A DNA stretch of 64,000 nt from Edaphochlamys debaryana (lineage: Eukaryota > Chlorophyta > Chlorophyceae > Chlamydomonadales). Below the pieces are notes generated by a model. That model ran no database searches, had not been told where the DNA came from, and saw nothing but the letters and a program-made list of their open reading frames with translations. A program made the translations under genes and the position numbers. Each line of letters begins with the position of its first letter. The first letter of the stretch is position 1. Of the stretch, positions 47,792-59,500 are shown piece by piece. The stretch is from positions 1,302,001 through 1,366,000 of the forward strand of contig JAEHOE010000001.1 in NCBI GenBank assembly GCA_016858145.1, given 5' to 3'.

Positions 47792-50749
47792 ATGCAAGTT
47801 GCCCACCGAGCCGGTGCTCCCGTTCATGCCACCAGAGACCAGGCCGTGCAGCAGCGGATAGAGGTAGCAGCTAGGCTGAATGCCCAGCTCTACGCCGAGG
47901 TGGAGCGGCACATCGCAACCCTCGACCGAGCGGAACAGGAGCGCGATGCCTGGGCGTCACACGCTCGGGAGCTAGCACAGAAGCTCGTTCAGGCGCGGAA
48001 ACACATTGCACGGCTCGAACGCGCCCTGGCCGCGACCGGCGCAGCCGTGCCGGCTCCCAGCCCCCTCGATGTCGCCACCGACAACGCGGACGAGGATGCA
48101 CGCCAGGTGGCTGAGCTGCTGCAGGTGGAGGCCACGGCCGTCGTTACCTCGGAGGGGGGCGCCCTCGGGGCGCAGACCTCGCAGCGCGCCCAGGCAGCTG
48201 CGCTGTACCCTGCCTCCGTGCTCTCAGCCACGCGGGAAACAAAAACCGCCATGGCAGCTGAGGCTGCCGCCAAGGCCGCCGGGGGGGACGCGGGGGCCGA
48301 GGTCAGGCCAAGCGGGGGCGACGAGGCAGCGGGCGTCCAGGTGCCCATCAACCCCACGCCCAACCAGCAGCGCGTGCTGGATGCGCTGGTGCGGCGGGGG
48401 CAGGCCATGGGCTGGCTGGTGCCCATGAGCGAGGTGGGTGCGGGGGCGTGGCCAAGAGGTCGGGGCGCGGTTCAGCAGTAGCGGCAGTTTTTGGTGAAGG
48501 CACCAAGCGGGGATTGCCTGAGTCGCACGGGGCTCGGGGCGGCCCACGTAGATGGTGGGGGCGATGCTGGAAACGTCCGAGCAGGGGGGCTGCCCCGTGT
48601 CTGGCTTCCGGGCCCGCAGGTGACGCTGGGGCGGGTGCTGGGCGAGGGCGAGTTCGGAGTGACGTACCTGGGCTGCTGGCGGCACGCCAAGGTGGCGGTC
48701 AAGATCGTGCGCCTGAGGCACGCGGCGGAGCTGACGTCCTTCCTGCGGGAGGTGCGGAGGGCGGGCTACGAGTCTGGAAGCGGGGTCTGAGCGGTCAGCT
48801 GACCCTGAGGCCTGTGTGATCACTGTCCGCGCGGGTCGAGGAGGTCGACCAGAAAACACCATGGAGAGCCTGTAGAAGGCGTGCCTGTCCGCTGCTGTGT
48901 GTGAGCACTGGCGCCCTTGCTCGCACGCCCCTGCTCAGGTGGAGACCATGTCGTACATCCGCCACCCCAACGTGGTCCCCTTCCTGGGCGCCTGCCTGAC
49001 CGCCCCCGACAAGCTGTCGCTGCTGTCCGAGTTCATGGACGTGGGTGGGGTTTGCCGGGGACTCGAGCATGGCCGCCGGTCAGGTCCCGTGCCCAGCTGA
49101 GGCTTCTTTGCGGGGCCGGCCTGGTTTAGATGGCTAGGCAGGGCCTGACCCCCCCACGGTGCCCGCATGTTGCCTCGTGCAGGGCGGCACGCTGCAGGAC
49201 TGGCTGCACCCGGGCGGCCTCCCCGCGCCCGGCACCGCCAGCGGCACCATCCTGCACCCCGTCAAGCCGCTCGTGGAGCGCCTCAAGATGGCCCACCAGG
49301 CGAGCGCGGCGGGGGCTAGGCCTGGCTGACCGTCGAGGTTACGCAGGCTGCGTACGGGCCCCACAGTAGCGCTTAAGCGGAGCCATGCGAGCCCGCGCCC
49401 CCTAAGCCCGCTCTCGGTCTCCTGCCGCGCAGGTGGCCCTGGGGATGTGCCCCTTCGAGTCCTGCCGCCCCGCCGCGCTGCACCGCGACCTCAAGCCCGC
49501 CAATGTGTACCTGGACCACACGGGGGTGGCGCGCGTGGGGGACCTGGGGCTCAGCAGGCGGCTGCTGGACGAGGCGCGCAGCTCGCTGACGGGCGAGACC
49601 GGCACGTACCTGTACATGGCACCAGAGGTCATGCGGTGAGCGGGGGCAGGGCGCGAGGCGGGGTCGTTCGGTGGAGGCACGGCGCGCACTCTGCCGCGGC
49701 GAGGCCCAGAGCGAGGTTTGGCTGAGAGTGTGTGCGAACGCTCGCTCCCCTGTGCCCTGAAGGCACGAGGTCTATGACTCCAAGGCGGACGTGTGGAGCT
49801 GGGGCGTGATGCTGTCGGAGTGCATCACGTGCGCCCTGCCGTACGGCCACACTTACATGACGCCCGTCCAGGTAGGGGATGGGCCGGGAGGACAAGGTGG
49901 TTGGGCGGGGCCAGGGCAAGCGTCAAGCCATGGCCACCGCGGACCCGCAGCATTGCCCCGCGACGGTCCAGGTCTGCAGAGTCCCGGATGCTCCTGCAAC
50001 CTGACCCTGCCTGTGCCTCACTGTGCTCACCAGGTGGCCATGGCGGTCGCCGAGGAGCAGCTGGCGCCGGAGGTGCCCAAGACGGTGCACGAGGAGGTGC
50101 AGGTAAGGCGGAGATGTGGTGCCGTCCACCCAGGCGCATTGCTGGCTCACCGCCGGGTTGCCCGCGCCCCGCTCCACGCCACCCCGCTCCATGTCGCCCC
50201 TCCTCACGGTTCCCCGCCGCCCCCCGCTCTGTCTCCAGCTGGTGCTGCGGCTGGCCTGCCAGTTCGACCCCGAGATGCGCCCCGACTTTGCCTCGCTGGC
50301 CGACATGCTGGGACACGCCATCGAGCACATGGAGGCGGCGCAGGTGGGGGCGGGGGCACTCGACTGCTCAGCTCGTCAGCAGGGTGGCGGGGGTCCAGTC
50401 CGGCGACGGGCGAAAGCGACGGGGCTGAGCCCCTCTCCAGCTAGCTGTCTGGCAAAAGCCTTGCATGACAAGAGGAGCCCCAAGTATCTGTTGACACTGC
50501 CCTTCGCCCTCTGCCCCGCAGAACGGGCGGCCGACGCTGCTGTCGTCTATCCAGTCGAGCCTGCTGGGCAGCTGGAGCGGTGCCTGGGGCTGGGGCACGG
50601 CCTACCCGCGGGCGGGGCAGGGGCAGGCGGCCAAGGCGGGGCCGCGCGTGCGGCGGATGCCGGGCGCCGCAGAGGCGCAGCAGCCGACGGCGCAGGGGCA
50701 GGAGGGGCGGGAGGTCAAGGAGGGGCAGCAGCAGGCGCAAGAGCGGTGA
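47792..50749 (+). CDS. TKL/Raf-like protein kinase with coiled-coil N-terminus
   Basis: Nine exons: 47792-48433, 48620-48751, 48939-49040, 49183-49299, 49433-49635, 49763-49871, 50034-50102, 50239-50343, 50522-50749, giving about 568 residues. The first in-frame ATG is 47792; the frame is open upstream to about 47670 without an ATG. Residues 20-90 form a charged helix with heptad spacing (coiled coil), then an Ala-rich stretch. The kinase core has GEGEFGVTYLG, VAVKIV, HRDLKPANVYL, VGDLGLS, GTYLYMAPE and DVWSWGVMLSE. The activation-loop start is DLG instead of DFG; the Asp is kept, so activity is plausible. The sequence AVKI, the GTYLYMAPEV block and the C-lobe DPEMRPDF fit the tyrosine-kinase-like/Raf-MAPKKK group, which phosphorylates Ser/Thr. 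The tail is Gly/Gln-rich. One intron (49300-49432) is GC-AG. Substrate unknown. Confidence 0.85.
49300..49432 (+). other. GC-AG intron in the TKL kinase gene
   Basis: The exon ends LKMAHQ with CAG|GCGAGC, and the next exon (VALGMCP) begins after CGCGCAG. Phase is 0. No GT occurs between this point and the in-frame stop at about 49327, so a GC donor is required to join the kinase lobes. Confidence 0.75.
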
Positions 50750-52048
50750 GGGGATGCAGTTGGCTAGGGCCAAGCACTGGCGGAGATGTGAGGTGTGAGG
50801 CTGTAGCGCGGCTTGGGGCAGTGCTCCGGGCTCAGGGCAGAGGTCGGAAACTGGAGCTTACGAACAGGGTGAAGCAGGGCCTGGGCTTGTTCGGGACCTC
50901 GGGCGCAAGGGCAGGTGCCTGGATACGGCTGGCTCGGACCGGCATGAATGTGGTTGGTACTGACGGGTGGTGGGACCGCACCTGGGCTAACTTCAGCGCC
51001 CCACATCATCTTGTCTAGGCTCCAGGACCCGATGAAATGCAGCTGGGCGCACGTGCGCTGGGTCCGAAGCCCAGGCATAGGACGAGGCCAAATGAGGATC
51101 GCGTTGCAGACGTATCCGAGGTATCTGCAAGCTCAGCTTTGCAGCTTGTGATTCGAGTCTCTGAGAGGCACTGTCCTGAGTCTGTCGCTGAGTCTCGTGT
51201 TGTATGACATATACGGACACAGCCCTCCGCTCAGGCTGCAGCGTGTGCCGTCCTGCACAAGAGGCCTCTCCTGTTCCTGCCTGTCATAGAGGAGGTCACG
51301 GGACATCTGGGAAGCAGGAGTGAACAAGTTAAGTGCAAAGTCCAGCTTTGCCACATGTGATCTTGATGTATGACTCGAGTCTCCGCATGCGCAGTCCATA
51401 GCAAATGATTGAGCCACCCTTCAGCACCGAGCCCCTTTCCCGGCAATCGATCCCAAAACGCCATGACGATAAGCGTGTAAGCACCACTAGAGGGCGGGGC
51501 ACATGAACTTTGACTAGTTGATGTGCCCCCGAAGGCCCTCCATAAAATTGTCCTTCGCATCGCCGTCAGCTCAGCTCACAACCCCAGTAGTAGTCTCTCC
51601 AGCAACGCCGGCGGTCACCCTATCCACACACGCCGCCCTCCGCCGAGGGGCAGCGCAAAGTAAAACCGTGCCGTGAATGGTAGACGGCCCCCAAAAGGTC
51701 AGGCAGCCACGGCCTGCCCGCAGCTGGCGGCCGCGTGCAAGTCTGCCGCAAAGAAGAAATGCGCTCAACGCGCGCCCCAGGATGCAACGTCTTGCAACAC
51801 CTGCCTCACCACCAAGAAGCTGACGTGTCTCTCGTTGGCGCAGTGCAGTACACCCACCGTGCCATATACGATTCATGCGAATGGTGCGCTTCATGTCTAC
51901 CCAGCTCTACTCTTCCTGCCTGTAAGCCCTAAAAGAGGCAGGCCTGCAAGTCCCTTCACGGCCCCAGCGCCGAGCCCGCCCCTACTCTACCCTTTGCCCC
52001 ATGGCCGAGCCCCACCAAGCTCCCATGCGCCGCTTGTTGGGCGCCGCC
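50750..52048. other. intergenic region between convergent genes
   Basis: No exon was recognised; the region should hold two 3' UTRs. The first TGTAA after the kinase stop is at 51476-51480. The 51130-51560 part is less GC-rich than its neighbours, with no clear repeat or element. Confidence 0.45.
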
Positions 52049-53163
52049 TCACCGCAGCAGGCGCACCAGGGCCGCCGCCTCCTCGTCCAGTTCCAGGGCC
52101 GCCGCAGCCGACTTGCCCTCGCCGGCCTCGCCCGCCTTGCCCTCTGCCTGCTCCACCGCCTGCACGATGGCCGCCGCCGAGCTCTCAGCGTTGGCAACGT
52201 CAAACACGCGCTCGGCCTTCTCCATGACGTCAGCGGGTACCGTGGCCAGGACCTTGGCGATGGCGTCGTCAATGTCAGCAATGGCCGCATTGAGCTTCTC
52301 CTCCGCGGGGAACTGCTTTTCCCGCAGGCAGTCCGCGAGGAGCAGGTCGTAGGACTCGAGCGCGCGGAAGAAGCCCGTCACGAGGGCCCCCACTTCCGTG
52401 GTGCGGCCGTCCCGGACCGCGTACTCGCTGATGGCCCGGATGTTCTCCCGCAGCGTGCTGCGTGCAGGGTAGGGAGGGTGAATAGGGGGGGATGTAAGCG
52501 CGGGTGGAGGGGAAGCAAGGGACCGAGCACTCGCGCAGAGGATGGGAAGTGGGGTAGGCAAGCCCGGGGCGCCTCGGCGAAATGAGTTCCGGGTGGGCTC
52601 ACCTGTAGGGCCCCTGGCGGAGCAGCTCGCGTGCCGCGCCGACATTGATCAGCCCAAGCCGCTTGGCGCCAGGCAACAGAGCCCGGGCCTCCAGCACGAG
52701 GGGAACGTACGTCTCGAGCCTGGGTGGGGTGACGGTGGGTGGGGGAGGCGGCAACGACGAAGGTTCGGAAGGATAGGTTCGGTGGTGAGGATACGCGCCG
52801 ACTCCCGACTGCTTTGCTGTATGCCCGCTGCCCCCCGTCGTCCCGATCGTTGCAACATCCCCGATCTTAGCATACTCACGGGTCCAAGGCCCGTTTCCGC
52901 ACGTAGCGCTCCAGTCCCCGCCCGGCCGCATGCGCCGGAAGGGATGCTTCAAGCTGCGCGACGTGCGAGAGCACCAGGCTCGACGAAAGCAGCAGAACGT
53001 CGCGGCGATCGAGGGCACCAGCTCCGTGCTTCCCCCGGGCTGACTTGCACGCTAGCGCAGCCGCCGGATTCGTGTCGGGGTGTGCGAAGGTCTGGCCGCT
53101 GCGCTGGAAGGGCCCAGAGGCACGGCTGAGGGCACAGGGCCGCAGCAGACCGACGTTGGCCAT
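52049..53163 (-). CDS. predicted thylakoid-lumen protein (DUF7880-like helical domain)
   Basis: Three exons, 53163-52880, 52719-52603 and 52457-52049, join in phase to about 269 residues. The N-terminus (about 95 residues) is bipartite: a Ser/Ala/Arg-rich transit region, then DRRDVLLLSSSLVL, a twin-arginine pair before a hydrophobic stretch, and AHA as a likely lumenal processing site. This indicates import to the chloroplast and Tat-type transfer to the thylakoid lumen. The mature part begins LERYVRKRALDPLETYVPLVL and continues with helices containing LLRQGPYR, LRENIRAIS and FFRALESYDLLL. This matches the plant plastid family with the same Y-V-K/R-K and L-R-x-N-I-R-A motifs (DUF7880 or related PsbQ-like helical proteins, from memory). 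Molecular function is unknown. The C-terminus is acidic/Ala-rich. The start is divergent to the HEATR5-type gene. Confidence 0.75.
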
Positions 53164-53592
53164 CGCTAGCTAGCGCGGACGCGCGGCGAAACTTGTGGTG
53201 TTGGAAATGTGGCCGGGAGCAGCTTTCCGCTCTGGGGCCTAGATATCAAGCCCCGCAGCCAGACAAGACACGTATATGGCCAAAATGCGTCAGAATTGTG
53301 GTTTAGATCTGCGTCAGCGTGTTCCTCGACTGGGGTTGAGGGGGCAACTCGACTAGGGCGCCTGACACAACTATCTATCCCTCAGACGTCGGCAGCAGAC
53401 CATCGATTGCAACAACAATGTGGGTGGGCCAGGTTCGTCTTCAGAACATCAGAAGGTCCAGCTGGGTCCATGCAGCAATCGCAATCCCCGCAACCTAGCA
53501 GCTCGGGCCTGCAGCTGTAGTGGAGATAAACCTCGGGCTTCACAGACAGTTTCTGCACTCAAGAAATGGACTAGTGCAACAGTTGACCGAGT
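53164..53592. promoter_or_regulatory. divergent promoter gap (lumen protein / HEATR5-type gene)
   Basis: These 429 bases separate two divergent start codons and must contain both promoters. The sequence is distinctly less GC-rich than the exons. No named element can be assigned. Confidence 0.45.
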
Positions 53593-56500
53593 ATGGAGTT
53601 TAACCAGGCTGGCCCGGGCGCTGCCCGTGGCTTCGTGGACGAGGAGGACTGCCTGCCATTCCCTATCTTTACGGCGGAGTTGGAGCTGCTGGTCGGCACC
53701 AAAAAGGGCGGCAAGCCCGATGGCGTCCAACTCCTGGAGCTGCTGCAGAAGATGGTGGCTACCATCCCACGCACAGACAAAACAGTGCTCAAGCAGCACC
53801 AGCGGCAGTGCGAGGGGATGCTGTGCGACGTCCTAGCTCACGGCATGGGTGCCGCGGTGAGTGCCTTTGCGGTTAACGGTGGGCACCTTGCAGCTCCAGT
53901 GCGTGAGCCCCAGCATATGTGTCGGGAGCTGTCGATACGGTGCAGTCAACAGACGATCCCCCGATCGGGATGCACTTGCCCGGGGTGGCAGCCCACGCAA
54001 GCACTAGTGTCAGCTTGGCAACCAGTGTGAGCAGGAGCAGGAGCAGGAGTGGTGTCGAGGGGCAAGGGCTGTGCGGCCTGACCCCTCTTAGCCCTCCCCA
54101 TCCCCTGTCCCCCACCTCCCGTCCTCCCCCATCCCGGGCAAATCGCAGGTCCGGCGCCTCATCTACAGCTGCATCTCCCTGCTGTATACGTACGGGGACT
54201 CCATCACCATCTACACACGCATTAACACGCTGCAGACATACCTGTCCAGCAAAGAGGGCATGAGCCGCTCCACCCCAGAGGTGGGGCCTCTGCACATGCA
54301 GAACTTGGCCTGGGCCTTACTGGGGCGCGCAGCCAGACGGCGGCCAGAGCGAAGGAGTTGGCATGAAAGAGTTGGCGGCATGGGCGGTGATGGGTTGCAA
54401 CCCGCAGAGGATCGGTGCTTACCTGTGCTGTCGGTCCTCGCTTCCCGCCCGCAGCCTGTTCGTGTGGGGATGCTGGACTTCCTGGCTCACCTCAACACGC
54501 ACCACGGCAGGTGCGTGCACTCAATCGGGGGGGAGGGGGTTCGCAGTTGATGGGGGCGCACGGCCTAGGACGGCGGCCCTGAGTCCCTCCCGCTGTATTG
54601 GACAGGATGCTGGCGAGCGCGGCGCAGGAGTCAGTGGGCATCGCCTCCCGCACCATCTACAAAAGCGGTAATCAAGCGGCCGTTCGCTGCGCCGCGCTGC
54701 ACATGGCGGCGGCAGTGACTCGCGGGCTCAACCCGCTGGACCGCTCAGCTCCGGCGGTGCAGACGGAGGCGTGGACCATCGTGCAGCGGAACGCGCGGGT
54801 GAGGGCTCAGGGCCACGGGGCTGTGTTCCTGGCGACTGGGGCGAGGTGCAGGTGCCCGTGCGGCGGGTTGGCGTTGTTAGGGCTACCGCTTGGTACTGCC
54901 GTGGGCGTTGGACTGAAGGACGGCGGTGCTGAGCTGAGATCTTTGTGTCCGCAGGACCGCACGTGCGATGACGTTCGCACGGGCTGCATGACGCTGCTGA
55001 GCGCGCTGTGCTTGGGAGGCGGCGCGGCGTTGTGGAAGGAGGGCGCGTACGGCGCCGAGGAGGCCCTGCGGCTGTGCCTGGCGCTCACCGAGGACCCGGT
55101 GCAGGTAGGAGCACGCAGCCGGTATGCGCTCACGAAGCATTCTATAGGTCCTAATGCATGGCTCCGTCATACAAGAACCGTGTCGCGGGCCGGACGAGTC
55201 TCAGTATTCTGACCTCCCTCGCGCCCTCTGGCGGTTCCAGGCCGTGCGTGACGCGGCCTTCCGGGCCCTGGGGGACCTGGCCTCGGCCTCGCGGGGCCCC
55301 GTGGCCGCCGAGGCCCTGGCCGCGGAGAAGCGGCCCGCCAAGAAGGCCTCGGCGGAGCGGGTGCTGGGCGGCTGCGTGCGGGCCTGCCTGGTGGCGCCGC
55401 TGGTGGAGGCGGCCGTGCACGCGCGGCGGGAGGTGGGGCGGCGCAGACGGGGGCTGGCACCGCAAAGGGCGGGGAAGGGGGCAAGGGGAGTTGTTGAACT
55501 CCGGAGCAGCCGTGCTGGGCCACAAGGTGCCTTCTCTTACAGCGCGCACGTCTTCCGGCCCGCGCAGGCGTGTCTGGGCATCAGTGGCGCCTGGATGGCG
55601 TACATCGCCTCGCTGCCCCGCCACAGGGCCGGGCACGACGCCACGGCGGACCTGATGGAGGTGGCGGCGACGGTGGGTGGCGGGGGCCGCAGGCCAGTCC
55701 GCAGATAAGCGGGGCATGTCCTGTCCCGGTACCAGCATGTTAAAGTCACCTGCAAGCGCCAGGCCCTCGGATGCAGCGATGCTCTTCCGCAAGACATGCA
55801 GTGTGGCTCATGCCGTTCTGCCCTCCTTCCGCAGCTCATCAACGCGGTCAGCGAGGCAGGCCGCCTTGCGGCTGAGGCGCGTGCCACGTCTGCCCCTGAC
55901 GCCGTGCCGGAGCTGGGCGCGGGGCTGGCGGGCGGCGAGCTGCCCCCGCTGCAGGCGTGCGCGCTGTACGTGCTGCGCCGGGGCGTGATGGTGGGCCTGG
56001 CGGAGGCGGGGCAGCGCAAGCTGTTGGAGCGCCTGGCCAACACGCTCGACAAGCGACTGGCCACGCCCGCAGCCGTCGTGGTCATGGAGGGTGGGTGTGG
56101 GGTGCTGGAAGCAGGGCTGGGGTTTGCTGCGGGGCCTCGGGCGCGGAGGGACGTGTGTTGGTGAAGTAGGAGTCTAGGGTCTGAGGTGTGGCGCCCGCGT
56201 GTGGTGTGGTGTCCTGCGCAGCCCTGGCGACGCTGCTGGAGGCGGTGGGCGAGGTGCCCGACGAGACGGCGGTGACCCTGGAGCAGCTGCTGCAGCCCTA
56301 CATCACCTCCAGCAGCGCCGCGACACGCCAGCAGGCCGCCGTGGCGCTGGCGGCCCTTGCGGCGGCACACCCCTCGGCTGCCGCACGCATGCTGACCGGC
56401 TGCCTCGACACTGTCGCGGCGTGTGCGGCGCAGATGTTGGCACCGCTGTCACCCCCGGCGGCAGCGGCGGCGGCAGCGGCCGACTTTGCCGCTGTGGCCA

Positions 56501-59500
56501 ACGGAGTCGTGACTGTGTCCCGCACTCCGTCGGCGTCAGCGGGCGGGAACGGGGCTGTCGCTCCTGGGACGCCCCCGCGCCCCACCACCCCCAGCACTGG
56601 CGCCGGCACGAGCCCGGCACCGGCCGGCGCGGGGACACCGGGCGGGCCGGGGTCGAAACCGCTGCTGAACCCTCGGGCGCTGCTGGACACGTGCCACGGC
56701 GCGGCTCTGGCGGCGGCGCGGCTGCTGCTGACGAGCGCCCGCGCGCCGCTGGGCTGCCCCTCCCGGCTGCTGCGGAGGGCGTTGGTGCTGGCGGAGGACC
56801 TGGTCACTAGCCCCGGCCCAGAGCACGCCCCCAACAGGTGCGCCGGGAGCCATTCCCGTGCTGCCTGCGCTGGGGCCTGACAGCTTCAAACCGGTTGTTT
56901 GGTCGTGCCTCCCCCTGCTGCTGCCCAGAGCCCTTGTCACAGCCGCATGCACCCCGCCCCTCTCCACTTTGTCCTCCGTAATCCCGTGCACCCTCCCCCG
57001 CCCCAGGGCCATCTGCCGGGAGGTGGGGTTCCTGCTGCTGGGCTCGCTGTGCTGCCTGGGCGTGCCGCAGGCCACTCGGGGGCCCGAGGCAATGGCTGCG
57101 CTCTGGCGCACGGCGCTGGGCGAGGCGGCGCGCAAGGAGCTGGACGAGCGCAGGTGGGCAAACGCTTCCCGGCACGCGCGGGTCTTGTTTGCGCGCGCGC
57201 GCGTCCTATCTCCTGTACTCTCTCAGCTGCCGGCCACCTGGGCACGCATAACCCCGCGCTTAACTTGTGCTCTGGTTGTCCTTACCTGACTGCGCCCTCC
57301 CCTTTGCCCAGCTACGCACGCCCAGGCGGCGAGCTGGACCTGGCGGTGCAGCTGTGGTGGCGCTCCGTGGCGCTCCAGGCTCTGGGCGCCTACGTGGCAG
57401 CCGCGCAGGCGTCCTCACGGTCCGGCGGGGGCGGCGGTGGGGGCCAGGGCAGCTTCCAGGCCTCCACGGGTGGCGCTGCCGCGGGCGGGTCCATGCGCGG
57501 CAGCAACTCCCTGACGCTCCTGGGCTCCCCCACGGGCTCCGCCGCGTCCTTCTCGGTCCAGTCGGAGTCGGGGCTCGCGCGCTCACGCTACGGCTCGGCG
57601 GCCGCGGGCGTGGGCGGCGGGGAGGGCGGCGACCCAGCCGACCTGATGACCCACCTGGCGCCGCTGGTTGCGCCGCTGCTGGAGCTGCTGGAGGGCCAGG
57701 GCTACCTGCAGGACCCGGCGAGGGCGCGGGGCGGACCCGGGGGCATCCTTGCGGGCGCCGCCGCCACATTCACGCTGTGCCTGCTGGAGCTGCACCTGCG
57801 CGCACCCGGGGCCCGCGTGGTGGCCTCATCCACCCACGTGGCCATGCTGGCAAAGGCCTGCCTGCGCCCCTTCCGGGCGGGCCTGGCTCCAGGTGCGTGC
57901 GTCTGGGCTTGGGCAAAACGCTGCGAGGCTGGTAGCTGAGCGGGAGGTGCTGACTGCGCGAGCTGACGGGTGCTGTTCTTGTGGTGCCACGGTTCTCTTT
58001 GCTGCAGCCACGGCAGACGCGCTGACGCTGTGTGCGCTGCGCGGGCTGCTGAGCTCGGACGACGCGCCGCTGGGGCCCTGGCCGGCGGGCGGGGACCTCC
58101 ACGAGGAGGCGCTGAGGGCCTACACTGGTGGGTGCGGTTCCGGGCCATGGCTTACGACACAGCTGGGGCAGTCACCCGGCAGAGCAAGAGGAGAGCAGGG
58201 CTTGCAGACCGAGGCGCCACGTGCAGGCCCCGGAAAAACACCAAGCGAAGAGAGCTGCATGTAGCCGTATGTGATCACATAGATGGTTGCTGTCGCGGAC
58301 TTCGTGCCTTGCAGGTGGCCGTGGCGCTCCCCACCTGCCCCCCTGGACCACTCCGGAGGAGCAGGCTGCGCTGGTCTCGGGCGGCGGCGGCGGCGGCTCT
58401 CTCGCTGGCCCCTCGGTCGCCAGTGACGGTGTCGCCCACACTGCCGACGGCGCCGACGCCTCCGCCGTGGCGGCCGCCGGGGCGGGTGCATCTGGTGCAA
58501 GTCCGTCCTCCGTTGGAGCGGCAGGGCCGGGCGGCGGCGGCGGCAGCGGGGCGGCGGCGGCGGGCCTGGAGCATGCTACGTTCCCGCAGCCCATGGGCCT
58601 CGAGGCAGCGCTGCTGACGGCGCAGCTGGTGCTGTTGGGGCGCCTGGTGGCGGCATCGCCGGTGCTGCAGCAGCTGCAGATCCTGGACGTGAGCGGTGCA
58701 AGCTGGGGATGGTAACAGGCAGTGACGGAGGGGGACGCTAGACCCGGCTCGTGCCCGACACCGGTGCTTGTGCGGGCGTACCCGGGGCCGGTGTTGAGAG
58801 GGCGCGAAACGAGACCGATCCCCGACTGGACTGTCTTCCTGCAGGTGATCCTGGGCGCGGTGCAGGCGGCCAAGACCCTGGCCCGCCAGAGCCGGGACTT
58901 GGCCGCGTGCCGGCGGCTGCCGCTGGGCGTGGCGGCGGCGGTGGCGGTGCTGGCGGGGTACGGCCCGGCAGCCACGGCGGCGCGGCGCTCTCGGGCGCCC
59001 CTGGACCCCAGCGACAAGGTGGGGCTGCGGGGTGCTGGGCCGGGGCCCGCTGGACATACTGTGACCGCGAGCGCAAAGCGACTGAGGCCCGGAGGCTCAC
59101 ACCTCTACCCTCCGCGCTGTCCACCCAGACGTCCGTACTCGCACGCAATGACCTAGCGTTGAATGGGGGTTGAGGGGGCGTTCCGCTTGCCCTGGCTCCC
59201 GCCCACGCAGGTCCCGGACAAGCTGCTCCAGCTCGCGCAGACGGTCATGCCCGACGAGCGGGCCGCAGCGCCCGACACAGCGGCCCTGGGCCGGGCCACG
59301 GCGGAGCTGTTTGCGGCCTCGGCAGCCGCGGGCAGTGACGCGTGGGCGCTGCGCGTGACCCGCGCGCTGAGCTCGGAGGTGGCGGCCTCTGCGGCGGAGG
59401 GGCGGGACTCGGAGAAGCGGGCGGTGGTGGCGCTGGCGCTGGGCGCGGCGCACCGGGCGCGCGGCGGCCTGGCCATGCAGGTGAGCCAGTTAACGGCGCA

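Noticed and set aside
57187..57206. GCGCGCGCGC run as a Z-DNA or regulatory site
   Set aside because: Short alternating GC run inside an intron of a GC-rich genome; likely chance.
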